From Acanthacorydalis orientalis (lineage: Eukaryota; Arthropoda; Insecta; Megaloptera; Corydalidae), in contig CM068325.1 of the NCBI GenBank assembly GCA_034766995.1, positions 3,429,668-3,493,667 of the forward strand: a DNA stretch of 64,000 nucleotides, read 5' to 3'. The notes beneath the pieces were generated by a model. It searched no databases. It was not told the DNA's origin and saw only the letters and a list, made by a program, of their open reading frames with translations. The position numbers were made by a program, and so were the translations under genes. Of this stretch, positions 24,105-37,500 are shown piece by piece; positions within the stretch are counted from its first letter, which is position 1; every line of letters begins with the position of its first letter.

Positions 24105-25260
24105 TTCCTGATACTACAGACCTGTGTACGGTTTGATGTTGGTGAAAAACTGATAAATGATATGAAACGCATCTAGTTTTGATGTTCGAGTGTCGGTTTC
24201 GAGCAAAACTCAAAAGTTGTCACACAAAAAATTCAAAATTCGAATATTTCAATCGGATGAAAAACGTTAAAGTTCGTCCTGTCGGATTTTATCGAATTAC
24301 AGGCCTGCACACGACTTTATATTAATCAAAAAATCACATATCATACAGAATACGTCTAGTATTGAGGTATGTGTGTCGATTTTGATCCGACAGTGAGATT
24401 TATTCCAGGAAAAAATCCGAAAGGACGGCCGATATTTTAACTGGAAAATTTTAAAGTTCGTCCTGTTGGATTTCATGACATCACATGCGTGCACGTGGTT
24501 GAATATTAGTTGAAATTTGACTGATGATAACGAATATGACTAGTGTTGAAGTCAAGTATCCATTTTTGATCCGATATTGAAATTTGTTCCGGGGAAAATT
24601 CGAAATTCAACACATATTAGAAATCTTTCGAAATTCGATTTTATGACGTTATAGACCTGTACACGGTTTAATGTCAGCCGAAATTTGATAGATCATAAGG
24701 AATATATCTAGAATTAAAAATGAATTTGAAATGAATTCATAAACCGACAAGAGGTTCCACTAAAAAATCTGCAAGACACACTCATGCACGATTAGTGCTA
24801 TTACAGGCCTGTTTATCGTTTAAAACAAGTCAGAATTGAACAAATGATATAAAATACACTCGATGTTAAGGTGTGTGAAATATTTTGGTATAAAATCTAA
24901 AAACTAGCCCGAAATAAATTCACAGTTCGACAAGAGGTCCCACTGAAAAATCTGCAAGGCAGATTCATGTATGATAAGTGCTATTACATGCTTATTTATC
25001 GTTTAAAACATTCCAAAATTTGACAACTAATAGAAAATATATTCGGTATTAACGTATGTGTATTATTTTGATCTAAAATCTAAAAACTAGCCCGAAATAA
25101 ATTCACAAATCGACTAAAAAATCTGCAAGACACATTCATGTACGATTAGTGCTATTACAGGCCTGTTTGTAAACTTCGGCCCGGAAGCAAGTTAGAAACC
25201 CGACAAGTGTTCCACACAGGTCCGCCCCTGCACGATCTAGTGCGAGTGCAGCCGTGGAGG
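24105..25260 (+). repeat. Tandem array of the acaggcctgt family
   Basis: Cores at 24116, 24299, 24483, 24651, 24803, 24986 and 25157 (183, 184, 168, 152, 183, 171). The later units carry gattagtgctattacagg and cgacaagaggt.cca. The last unit (25157-25260) is a GC-rich version of the same unit. Confidence 0.88.
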
Positions 25261-26342
25261 ACCGGTCGACCGTCCGCGCGATACGAAAAAAAGCACAGTT
25301 AATTAAAATCCGTGTACGATCCCGATCGGCGAACCGACTGAAACAAAAAATAAAAGCGACGCCGATTCCGAACGAGCACATATTCAAAAATAAAAAAGAA
25401 AGAAACGTATTTCTGCGAAAGACCGCATTTCTCGTAATAACCGATGATTCGGGCGCCGTTTCGCTCTCTCGCACGCGGCGTACGTGCCCCTCGCACGTTT
25501 CCAATAAGACGGCCCGATCCGTTCCGCAACAGACAGACACACAGTCACATCGAACCCGCGCACGCATAGTTTATTGGAAATCGAAAATTATTTAACGGAG
25601 AGACAAGCCACTTCATCTTTTTTTCACTCGGCGTCGTTTTCCGTATCAGGTGGCACGACAAACGAGACGGGGTGGAGGGAAAAAAACAGTTCTTTTTTAC
25701 ACATCCGTACGCCCGTCCATCCGTTTCCGATATTCGAACGGACTGTCGGTGTTGCCTGTGATCGAATCTCGCTCCGAATCCTCGCCGATCGCTGTCGAAT
25801 CAGATCGGCGGCCTTCTCGAGAACCGGTCGACGATTCCTCAACCAATTTCCATATTTCCTGGATGAAAATCTCGAGCGATCGTGCTCGAATCTATCACAA
25901 TGTCCGTGTCGTTTCCGTTTTGCAGAACGGTGCGTTTGTCGGCCGGACCGGACCGTCGCTCCGTACGGCGATCACTTGATTCGCCAGCCCATCGATCGAC
26001 GCCCGCCCAGCTTCATCTAATTGTTTGTCTATCCGATTATCCAGTCATGTGTATCTGTTTATCTATCCGTATATTTGTGTATCTACCTATTATAATATTT
26101 ACCGATTCGTCTAAATTCATAATTGATCCGCTCGTAAATTAGAAATTTCAATCACGGGCCGAGTTAAGCTCACAATTGTGCGAAAATCGCATGACGAATT
26201 GGCACATAAACCGGTGATTTGTCGAAACATGTCAGCGTACCGTCCTCGTTTTTCAGAATCGTGTGTGAAATATTGGAATAGACGAGGAGGGAGACCGAGG
26301 AATGTCACTGAAAGTCATTCGGATGTAGGTTCGATCGGCCGT
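25261..26342. other. CpG-rich block between two arrays of one family
   Basis: Single-copy CpG-rich sequence at 25200-26000. Frames up to 148 codons overlap on both strands; no domain is recognisable. A short TATC-like stretch lies at 26020-26100. Confidence 0.55.
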
Positions 26343-27356
26343 GCAGGTGTAAATGTTGGAATATGTGAAGAATGTATGGTTTTTTTAAGATTTTATGATA
26401 GCGAATTATCGAGAATGTTGTAGAAAAAAATTGGGAAATGTGTGAAAAAAACATTGGAAACGATTGAAAGCGATTCGACCGGGTTTCAGAGGGCATGTCT
26501 CGAGACACATTCATGCACGATTAGTGCTATTACAGGCCTGTTTATCGTTTAAAACGAGTCACAATTGAACGAATGATACGAAATGTGCTCGGTGTAAAGG
26601 TGTGTGTAATATTTTGGTATAAAATCTAAAATCTAGCCGGAAATAAATTCATAAATCGACAAGAGGTTCCAGTGAAAAATCTGCAAGGCGCATTCATGCA
26701 CGATTAGTGCTATTACAGGCCTGTTTATCGTTTATAACAAGTCACAATTGAACAAATGATATGAAATATACTCGGTATTAAGGTGTGTGTATTATTGGAG
26801 TATAAAATCTAAAATTCGGCCCGAAATAAATTCATAATTCGACATGAGCTTCCAGTGAAAAATCTGCAAGACGCATTCATGCACGATTAGTGCTATTACA
26901 GGCCTGTTTATCATTTAAAACAAGTCAGAATTGAACAATTGATACGAAATATACTCGGTGTTAAGGTGTGTGTAATATTTTGATCTAAAATCTAAAATTC
27001 GACCCGAAATAAATTCACAATTCGACAAGAGGTTCCAGTGAAAAATCTGCTAGACACATTCATGCACGATTAGTGCTATTACAGGCTTGTTCATCGTTTA
27101 AAACAGGTCAAAATTTGACAACTGATAGGAAAATATACTCGGTATTAAGGTCCGTGTATTATTTCGGTCTGAGATCTAAACTTCGACCCGGAAGCATTAC
27201 ATGTGTAAATGTTGGAGTATGTGAAGAATATGTGATTTCATGAGATTCCATGATAGAGAATTATCGAAAATGTTGTAAAAAAATTTGGGAAATGTGTGGA
27301 AAAACATTGGAAACGATTGAAAGCGATTCGGCCGGATTTCAGAGCGCACGTCTCAC
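26343..27356 (+). repeat. 183-bp array flanked by a direct duplication
   Basis: acaggcctgttt cores at 26532, 26715, 26898 and 27081 are exactly 183 bp apart. About 160 bp on the left (26343-26505) is repeated on the right (27198-27356): both contain gtgtaaatgttgga.tatgtg, gggaaatgtgtg and attggaaacgattgaaagcg. The array family is the same as at 24105-25260. Confidence 0.92.
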
Positions 27357-28368
27357 CCGGTCGACGCACGAACTCGTCCCACTATCGGGGCGTCGTCCCC
27401 TTTTTCAAAAATGAAACACAAACTGAAACCCTTGCAGTTTCAGTTTTTCTCAAGAGATTTCGAACTCTCGCACTCACGTCCTGTCACATGAAAGTGTACA
27501 CAGAGATGTCGAACTCCGAATCGTTATGGACGTTCGAAGGAGGGTCCGAACACCCTCCCGGTCCCGGTCGAGCTCGTCCCTTTTCAGAAAATCAGTCCGT
27601 CGAGTGCGAGCCGCCAGCCGTTCAATTAACAGCCCATTAATCAAATTTTGACAGAGATCACCGGCGTTCGCGTCCCGTTCCGTTGTAGCGAAAGTGCGGC
27701 CACCCTCGCGGTCTACCGCCGACCCCACTCGTCTCCAGCGTCTGTGATCTTTGACTGGAGCTGATGAACGCTTTCAACGACGACACGGGATCGAGTCAAG
27801 GTCCTGTACGAGCGCGCACACACACACACAGACACACAGACCGTCCTTTATTCATTAATGTATGTGTACATGTATCGATCTTTGAAATCTGTCAAGTTCA
27901 TTAAGGAGTACTTGTTGCATGCGACGCCGACGTCGCCGAACAGAAGTCTATACAAATATTCTTTGTGTGCATGCAAACAAGCACGTTCGTGTGTGCGTGC
28001 GTGCACGTACACGCGACCCACACACACACACGCACGCACGAACACAGAGAAAGAGAGAACAAAGCCGTGCGCACTTTTCCCTATTTTATTAATCATCGTC
28101 GACGCGCGCGACTGAAAAGAAAACGGAAACTTTCGTAAAACTTCACAATGGCGAAGTTTCGCGTGCGCACACACACACATTTTTCCCTGTTGTCGAGTGC
28201 TCCCACTTCGAATCCTACGTGCGGAATGTACGTGCACTTGTACATCCTCTGTGTCGAACCGCGAGCGTTTTATATCGAAATGTGGAGAGCGAGTCTCCGC
28301 CGTCGACGACGCCATTGTTTCAGAACTAATTGGATATTTTTTTCTGCCTGCATTTCGATGAGGAACAG

Positions 28369-28432
<64 letters not shown>

Positions 28433-28619
28433 AAAATACCATTTAATATGTTAAACAAGTTACATATCTGAAATTCTGTTTGTTTCTTCATAAAAGTCAA
28501 TGTGAAGTTTGATGAGTTCCTTCGAAACTCTTCAAACTCCAATTTGAAAAATACAAATCGAATGATTGATGTTTCGATAATCTAAATACAAAAAAAGACA
28601 ATAGACTTGTAGACGACCT
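27357..28619. other. Mixed sequence with CA and TA/GA tracts, no gene recognised
   Basis: CA runs are at 27813-27831 and 28018-28030. A TA tract then GA tract spans 28373-28431. The segment at about 27398-27510 resembles 30263-30360 (caaactgaaacccttgcagt against caaactgagacgcttgtagt). Confidence 0.6.
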
Positions 28620-28920
28620 GTTAGAATTGAGACTGGAGATAGTTTGTTAGACCTGAATCCTGTTTTATATCCTGTTTTGGTCGAGTGGGAAATTTAAAAA
28701 CGAAAATCTTCAGTCAGGCCAGGGAAAACAATCAAAAACTGTTGAAATCAAAATAAGATTCAGCTTCGAACCAATATCTCGAATCATGTGTGAGATAAGT
28801 CATGGTTTTCAACCTCGAGTAAACATTTTACATCCTGTTTCGGTCGAGTGGCGAATTTCGAACCGAGCACATCTTCAGTCAGGCGAGGAACACATTTCGA
28901 AAAGTCGTCCGAGACGAGCA
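28620..28920 (+). repeat. Two-unit tandem repeat, 163-bp spacing
   Basis: gtcgagtggg.aattt and atcttcagtcaggc.agg occur at about 28680-28730 and again at about 28843-28893. The second copy is more GC-rich. Confidence 0.7.
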
Positions 28921-29264
28921 CCGGATTCAAACGGCTCCCATTCCGTGCGGATTCCGATCGAAACGCGCGCACACACACAACGCTCTCGAGTCGGCCACGG
29001 CCGGCCGGTCGCCGCGCCGCGATAAATATTTATAAAATAATTTAATCACGTTTCATAAACTGGAAATAATGTACGAGGAAGGCTACTGAACGGAACGTGC
29101 GAGGAGCGCGATAAAAGGACGAGCGGTACGAAGGATCATATAATATTCATGAAACGGGCAGCCGGTGCGTGCGAGCAGACGGACAGGTCGACGCGTTGGA
29201 ACGGGACGAGGACTGGGTTTCGTTTTTTTTTTTAAAAAAAAAAAGAAAAACAATAACTCGCCGT

Positions 29265-29456
29265 GAAAATTACTGCGATAAAAATTAACGGCGTCGTCGG
29301 ACGGACGCATTTCGCACGTTTAATTGTCGTCGATCCGTCACAAAACCGTCTCCCGTCCGCGCACCCCGAGCCGGACGAACACAGAATTTAATTGGATGGA
29401 GGTACGGTCGCGTGTTCGTATCCCGGTACGCGCGAAACGCGAAAACACACACACAC

Positions 29457-29502
<46 letters not shown>

Positions 29503-30660
29503 GAAGAGGACCATGTCATATTCAAATGTCTCGGCGAAACGTAACCTTTTTAGTTTCAATCGAACATCTCCTTTTGTTCCAAGGGATTCCTAAACGAATT
29601 TCGATACAAGTCAAGATTGTTCCATTATAAAGTGGAATTTATAAAAAGAAATCAATTAAAAATCTTCTAAAGGATCAGAAAAGTTTCTAGACATCACAAA
29701 AATCAATCATAAAACGATTCAGTTTCGCACGGCCGGTTCTTTTTTCAAATATCTGAGAGTGTGTGAGAGATAAAAGATTAAAATCTGACTGAAATGAAGT
29801 ATGTTTGCTGGTAAATCAGTGGAGATATTAAATTCAATCTGGGGTTTATTCATCAATCGGTGTTAGAAATTCCAGTTTTTCAAAAATGAGACTCAGGCTG
29901 AAACGTTTGTGGTTTCAGTCGAATATCTTCGTATTTTTTTAATAGATTTCTCGACGAAGTTGTGTGTAAAGAAAGAATGTTCTATCATAAAGCAGAGTAT
30001 AAAAAGTATAAAGTATAAAAATGTATAAAAAGTTTCGAACAGAATCTTCGAAAGACAGGAAAGAATTCTAGAAACCTCAAAAATCAATCATAACACGATT
30101 TCGATTCGTACGGCCGGTCCTTTTCTCAAATATCCGAGAGTGTGAGAGAGATAAAAGATTGAAATTTGGCACCAACAAAGTTTAATTAGTGTTACAGCAG
30201 TCGACATGAAAATTTTTATTCGTGATCTTCTCACAAGGCCGGAATCGGTGTTTGAAATTCGAATTTTTTTCAAAAATAAAACTCAAACTGAGACGCTTGT
30301 AGTTTCAGTTTTTCGAACCTTGACACTCACGTCCTATAGTTTGAAACTGTACATAGAAATTTTTAGGAATGTTCGAAACAAAGTCCATAAACCTCTTAAA
30401 TTACTGCGAAACGCAATAAAAATTAACGGCGTTCTCTGACGGACACATTTTGCACGTTTAACTGTCCTCGATCCGTCTCTTAATTTTCTGCCGCCCGCGC
30501 ACCACGAGCCCGATGCATATCGAAATTAATTGGCGGAAGTTTCGGTCGCGTGTTCGTATCCCGGTACGAATGTATATATATATATATATAGAGAGAGAGT
30601 GAGAGGCAGAGAACCGTGTCATATTCAAATGAAACGTCTCGGCGAAACGGCAATGTGCTA
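29265..30660 (+). repeat. Duplicated 250-bp segments around a 380-bp tandem repeat
   Basis: 29280-29545 and 30418-30655 share aaaattaacggcgt, gcgtgttcgtatcccggtac, a TA then GA tract and catgtcatattcaaatg. Between them, aatcaatcataa followed by cacggccgg / tacggccgg and gagataaaagatt recurs at 29701 and 30082 (381 bp, about twice 183 plus 15). No coding potential is recognised. Confidence 0.82.
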
Positions 30661-31084
30661 ATGACTTCATTAAAATAAATTATACAGTTTATCAAATATC
30701 ATTTATTCGGCGTGTTGTCTTGTACCGGGACGACGTAACGATTTCTGTTTTAATTACTTTGCAGAGTTCCGCCGGTTCTTAAACGGCGGCCGGACGACCG
30801 GAAAAACGCTCGAAGCGGACGACGGACACCCGGAACGGAACGGCGACTGCACAGGCGAATACCGCGACAGGACACGAGGAGAACGAACGTAGGTACGTCG
30901 CGTCTCGCGCTTTTTCTTTTTTCCGGGCACGGTAACGCAACCCGGAGACTGTACGAAACGCGGAGTCCGAAACGGAATCGATTCTCTTATGTCTGCGGGG
31001 CTTCGAGTCCGGGATGGAGAACGTACCGCGCACACGAAGAGTCAGAAGAATCCGCTCTCAATTACTCTTAATCGTCAGCGTACA
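30661..31084. other. CpG-rich block, no gene recognised
   Basis: Single-copy and CpG-rich. Two overlapping minus frames (84 and 93 codons) are Arg/Ser-rich and look like chance frames. Confidence 0.5.
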
Positions 31085-31324
31085 TTCTGTCAGACTTTTC
31101 ATGGATTTCTATACGACAGTGAAAGGGAATGTTGAAAAATCGTATACCGTCTGAAAGAGAATCGAGTTCTTTATAAATTTCGTCTTTTCAATTTTTTTTA
31201 CAAAAAAATCGTAACGCCCACACGGCCCATTCGAAGTGCCCGTTCTCAAGTAGTGAGATATCAATGTACGTTATGTCTGATTTTTCATGAATCCGCAAGC
31301 AATATTTAAACGGAATATTAAAAC

Positions 31325-31379
<55 letters not shown>

Positions 31380-31690
31380 TTTGAAAGAAAATTAAACCCT
31401 CTATAAAATGGTATATTTTCAATTCTTAAAAAAATCATACTGCCCGCAAGACAATTTCAAAAAATTAACTGTAAACAATTAATTATTAATGTACAGTCTG
31501 TCTATTTTTCCTCAATTTCTAGATTGTTTTAATTAGAATACTAAGTTATCATACACCGTTTGCTCGCTCTTTTCCCCTGTATTTAAACACAGTCTCCAAT
31601 CGAAACATACAAGTGTCATACACCGTCTGAAAGGGAATTAAATCGTTAAGAATCCTGTAGATTTTTCAATTTTTTAAAACAAAAACACGG
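31085..31690 (+). repeat. Three-unit array with an internal TA tract
   Basis: gtctgaaaga.aat-type phrases at about 31149, 31380 and 31627 precede tttcaatt.tt and aaaatc.. segments. A TA tract of about 57 bp (31322-31378) sits in the first interval; subtracting it brings 31149-31380 to roughly 175 bp. Confidence 0.65.
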
Positions 31691-31777
31691 CTCGCACGAT
31701 CGGTTTGAAATGATAGCACCGAACCGTTTCAGTACTGGAGAATGTTCTGATTATCTTTTTCTATATTTACTTTATTC

Positions 31778-31828
<51 letters not shown>

Positions 31829-32016
31829 TATATATGTATGTATGTATATATATATACATATGTGTATGTATAAACATATTTGAATACACAATTAATCAAG
31901 AAACATACAAACAAACAGCGTTCCACAAATATCTTCATAATTTATTTACTTCCCTTCTTCATAAGTCAATTTATGTTTAAGTTTTTAATACTAATGCCGA
32001 CACACACACACACAGA

Positions 32017-32078
<62 letters not shown>

Positions 32079-32222
32079 TGCGTCAAAAGCTCACTTGTAC
32101 ATAGATGTTGACATAGTACGTTACAAAAGCTATTGTGAGCTTCGCTGAAAGCACTTAAACGGCCCGATGTCACGGAAATGTTCCGGTGTCATTTTTGACT
32201 ACGTCCGTTATCGGTCCCTCTT

Positions 32223-32319
<97 letters not shown>

Positions 32320-32999
32320 TACAGCTAATAGGCATTCATTTGCCTGTTTACACCGTCGTTTAACGCATAACGGAACGTCAGCATTCCTGCTGCGGCGTTC
32401 GACGTCGCAGGATTAGTTTTTTGTTGCGAAGATTTGTCGCAATGTCTGTTGATTATCTCTATCCATTTCTCTCACTCTCTCTCTCTTCCTCTATCTCTAC
32501 ATAAAGAGAGAGTGTGCGTGTGAAAGAATATGGGAGAGAAAGAGAATGATTAGAAACGATATCGGAACGAAGGCACACGGCGCGCACCCATTGTATCGAC
32601 AAATAAAAAATATAAAGCGGCGCTATTATACTCGGAATGTTTGTGTATCCTGAATAAAATATCAGATCCGGTTCGAACATGTTCGAGAAGTGATACGTGT
32701 TATCGTACGCTAACACGTAACGTTACGTGCTCCGTTCCCGCGGCTCGAGTGTGTGTGCGGCTTGGCGGGAACGGGTGCGAGCCGTTTTTTTTCCTCCAGG
32801 TCCGAAGTGTTTTCGAAACGGTTCGGCGCTCGTTGTCACTCTCTGATTGTTTGTCGACGGACCAGTCTGTGGATTAACTGACCGGTTCGTTCGGGGGGGA
32901 GCGGTAGTGTCTGGTGTTCGAACCGGGACTGTTTCATTCTGGTTCTTTTAAGACATCGCCGGGAAACGTTTCTAGAAATTTAATAAATTGGGTAACGTG
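31691..32999. repeat. TA microsatellite cluster and flanking sequence
   Basis: Long TA tracts at about 31779-31866, 32021-32074 and 32224-32324, plus CA at 31999-32013. The bases 32400-33000 hold a short CT/GA stretch (32467-32515) and nothing recognisable. Confidence 0.75.
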
Positions 33000-33890
33000 T
33001 GTCCGAGTAGATTCATAATCTAAAAGTGGAGTCAGTAATATCCTAATCGAACTGATTGATTTGATTTTTCAAAAAACGATAACGGCCGGAATAGAAACCC
33101 AGAGACTTGGTTCGAATGTCTGGTTCGATTCCGAGTCCCTTATAAGGTATTTTTCTTAGAGAAATCTGACAAGGCCTGCGTTTTTATTCAATAAACTGTG
33201 TATGGTTGGAAAAAGGATTAAACAGACCGACTGATTAGATTTTTTTCTAACAGCATTCACACCTAGAACTAACATAGTCTGTTTACAATATTTCATCGAT
33301 TTTCTCAGAACTCACTCGCATGTTTTTGTCAAAATTCTAACAAACCGTGTCCCCAAACCCTAATAAATTATATATCATTGGAAAGATAATTAAAAACAGT
33401 ATATAATAGACTTATTAGATTTTTTTCAAACAGAAATCGCACCCAGACCACTACCACAATCTGTTTACCATATTTCATCATCGATTTTCTCAGGACTCAC
33501 TCGCATGTTTTTTTCAAAATTCTCTCAAACACTATCTCAAACCCTAATGAATTACATATCATTGATAAGATAATTAAAAACACTACACAACGGATTGATT
33601 TGATATTTTTTTCTAAAAGCAATCGCACCCATACCACCAACACAATCTGTTCACCATATTTCATCGATTTTCTCCGAATTCATTCGCATAATTTTTTTGA
33701 AAATTCCATCTAACCCTGTCCTCAACCCCTATCAATTCGTACATCGTTGAAAAGAGAATCGAAAACTCTACTAAAGCACCCCATTCAGTCTCTTCGAAAA
33801 CACTGATTGCATCCAGAACGACAGGTCGAAACGAAGAATCGTTCCCATATACTGATCTCGTTTCAATTCTGAAAAAAACAGTACCAGTCG
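33000..33890 (+). repeat. Tandem array, about 172-185 bp unit
   Basis: aataaa.t-type anchors at 33190, 33362, 33547 and 33732 (172, 185, 185), each followed by ttg.aaagataattaaaaac or a worn version. catatttcatcgattttctc recurs between them. Confidence 0.85.
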
Positions 33891-34554
33891 TGTGTCCCCG
33901 ATTAAAAATCACCTGTTCGACATCGAACAACGATTAAAGTGATAACGTGATAACCGACTAATAAAGTACAGTTAGATGTTTTATTAAACGAAACATTTCG
34001 TTCACGAGTGTCGATCCGAATACAAAAAGAAGAGGAGGACGCGGACCGATTCCAACTCGAATAAACACTAATTACCGACCGTTTACATTTTCCCCGTCCG
34101 CAATAAATAAACGAGAACACCTACGAACGACGTTTCTGTGTTTATTTACACATCGATCGTTCCTCTCCCGAAAAAAGGAACGTATAAAAAAAAACACACG
34201 ACTACACACCGCCTGCCGGAGGGGAAAGCTGCGCGCGGCGTGTTAACAATCATACAACAAAAGCTCGCTCGCCTAACACGTTACAATGACGCTACGACGA
34301 TACAAATATGTGTGTGTGTATGTGCGTGCACGTACAGAATTTCCCGTCCTTTGTCCGAAACAAAGAAAGATTATAATATTTTAAAATGTAATCAAACGTG
34401 TACGCAGACACAAATTCCTTATAATGATTCGAACTCGACAACTCGACGCGCCGGAACGTCAAACGGATTTACAGGACGGGACGCGTGTGAGCTTTTTTTT
34501 TTTCAAACACGAGCACAAAGGAGTCGCTCGGGCTGACGTAATTGAAATGACATT

Positions 34555-34597
<43 letters not shown>

Positions 34598-37500
34598 TTA
34601 TATATAAAGATTAGGTAAACACTGAAAAAGTATGTTCATTTTTCAAGAAGGAAAAAAACCGAAACGATTACTCAACGTGAGTGTAAGAACTGAACCAGAT
34701 ACTCAGGTGGATCCGTGCATGTTTCCCTGTGAAGGGGATGAGTGTAAGGTCCGTGATCGATGCCCAGTGCTCGATCCCGAAGACATGGAGGTCCGGTCGC
34801 TCGAGGCAACACCGGAACGCTAGTGACTCGAAACAGTTCGAAATTGAAGACAGGCTCTGTTCAAAGTTTTTTTTCTTTTCAAGTTCACAGGTTTGATTTT
34901 AAGCTTGGACACTCCGTGCTAGGAGAAGGTTCTTGACGCGGATTCAATAGAAATTTGTTTGGACTGAAAGACAGTACAAGTTAGTAAAGGGTTCTACTTT
35001 CGAACAGACAGGCTTCTGTTCGGAATCAGAGCCAGAAGCATTTCTTGTCGACTGGAAATGATTTGGTTTGAAATTAAAGAGATGTCCTTGGACATGTCTT
35101 TAATTTCGAGTAACTACAGTTTCTGGACTAATTATATGATTCCGTCAGTATAATATAACTTTATTACATCCAGGAAAATTGGTTATTATTTTAATTACTA
35201 TAATTCAACGATGACGAGACATTACTAGAGAGGGAACCTTTCAATACAACGTTTGTTCGTGCATCCGTCGAGGGAGTCGAACTGAATCGTCACGAGAGAT
35301 GGTTTCCCTCCCCCCTACACCTGTCGCGATAAAACTGACGAGCGTTTTTCGGGAAAGAGCTGTCCCAGTCATAACGAGACGCTAGTCGATCCGGTTCGAT
35401 TCTCCTCGACGATCTTTCACGAGAGTACGAGTCGCACTGGACGGTCGTTAAGTCGTTAGCGAGATTCGATCGGGATGTAGAGCGTTCGAGGGGTGTCCGT
35501 CGGAGCGCATAACGACCGGTTAAACGTCGAACAACGAACCGACGGTGCTCTGCTACAGAGCAGGTAATATTTTATGAAACAGTTTCGCGTTGCGTTTGAC
35601 GTTTATGACGGCATGTGTTTGTAACGACTTGCATATTTATATAAATACATATATATATATATACATATATATATATACAGAGAGAGGGAGTGAGAGAATA
35701 CGATCTTGCACTCAGCCGGTTTTCAATGAACCGCTTGCGTTCAGATTAGGGATCGATTTTTTTTATTTCCGAATCGATCTGATCGAGACTCCGGCGCAGC
35801 TCCGGCGCTAATGTCGAGGGACAGAACCACTGAAATATTCGAATTAGAGCGGAGCTGTTTTTTTCCGTCTGTCCCGTCGGTCGTCTCGATTCAGTTCAGG
35901 GCTGAGACGAGCCGTGCGTGAAATTAGAGACGGAGAGATAATTCGGTTTCGGCGTGACGTGCGCCGATCAATAGCAGTCGTGCGTTTGTGTCTCCCTGTG
36001 TGCGTTTTCCCAGATAGATCCGACCGGTTTCGATGAGTGACGGTCTTGGAAAAACACTAACGTTTCTTTTCTATCGAGGAAAAAACAATAATACAAATAA
36101 TAATACGACGGGAAATGGAACGATCTTGGAAAGATCTTTTTTCCTTCTGAGCGCGTTGACTTTTTCAGTTCGTTTCTTTTTCTGTTCCACGCGACAGATT
36201 TAATATTCCGTGCAAACGTTCCTACAGCTCTCCTGCGAGCTTTGTGCAAACTTATCGATGACACTCTCTGCACATTCGGACGATCGGAACCGATCGTCGT
36301 TCGATGACAACGAGACTACAACGACGAGCGACCGGTAGAGTCGACATGTGTGTCTCAGTAATTAGTCATGAGTGCGGTTGGGGGACTCTTCGCGCCTGAA
36401 ATCGAATTAAAAGAGCGGTTGACTTGTTCAAAAACCGACATCAAGAATGAATTATGCAGAGCCGGCGTCTCGACGGTAAAGATCCGTTTAAAACGCGCTC
36501 TTCAGTCAATTATCTCCCTGAAACGTGTGTGTGTGTAATAACATTCAAATTTAATTACATTACACCTTAATTCCGTTACATTCTCTCTCGTCGCGCGGCG
36601 CACACACACACGTTCATGCACATACATTCGTGTCGGAGACTGTGTGTGTGTGTGTGTGTTAAAACGATTAAACGTCGATGCGTGAACGCGTTCCTGCAAA
36701 CCGTGCGAGCACAATTGCACATCGGTAAACACGGCGACGCACACATTTCGATGACGTCCGGTCGAACGTTGACAGGTGTTTTATTTTTTTTTATGCGTCC
36801 GTCGCGCGCGCACACACACAGGACACGGATTTATGGACGTTCGGCACGCGTCTGTTGATTCAGTGGACGCGTTTCGAACGCGTCAGCGGAAACGGTCGAT
36901 CGATACTGCGGACCCGGATTTGGAATCGAATTCTGTTAAGAAATCGTAGGGATCACCCTGTATTCCAAGTCTGGAAGGGATTAAGCGCGAATCGAGAACG
37001 TTGTCTGTAGGAGAATGCTTGCGTTCTCAGTATAGTTGGGGATTTCAGACAAAACCGAAAATTAAGTGGAGCACGAATAAGAATTTCGTTCAAATACGAC
37101 AGAATTCGAAATGGAATCCAGTACGGGAACCGGTCGACGACTTTACGACCACGCCGCGCGCTACGCGTGACGTACGAACGACGACGTCATCCGATCATCC
37201 CGCGCACATAAGTTTAATGTCGACGCATAAAGAACACAAACGCGCTCGCTATTTATTTGTTTTGCGGCCGCAGACCGCCCGCCCACGCGCCCGCCCCGTC
37301 CTTGCGGACGTTTTGATACTTTTTAATGAAACGCTTTTATCGTCCTCGCGCACACACGGGCCGCGCATTACTTTTAATAATATCTATTTATATTCCGCAC
37401 GGCTCATAAATCCGTCCGCCGGTTTTAATTCTGATTATTTAAAAAAAAAATAAATAATATCGTTCCGTGGAGCGGAACGCCGTCCAGCTGCTCGAAAATC

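Noticed and set aside
24105..27180. CRISPR-like array because of regular spacing
   Set aside because: The whole unit repeats, not a short repeat with unique spacers; eukaryotic intron context.
34632..34823. 63-codon frame with four cysteines, like a small secreted peptide
   Set aside because: No signal peptide, no splice context and no family resemblance; could be chance.
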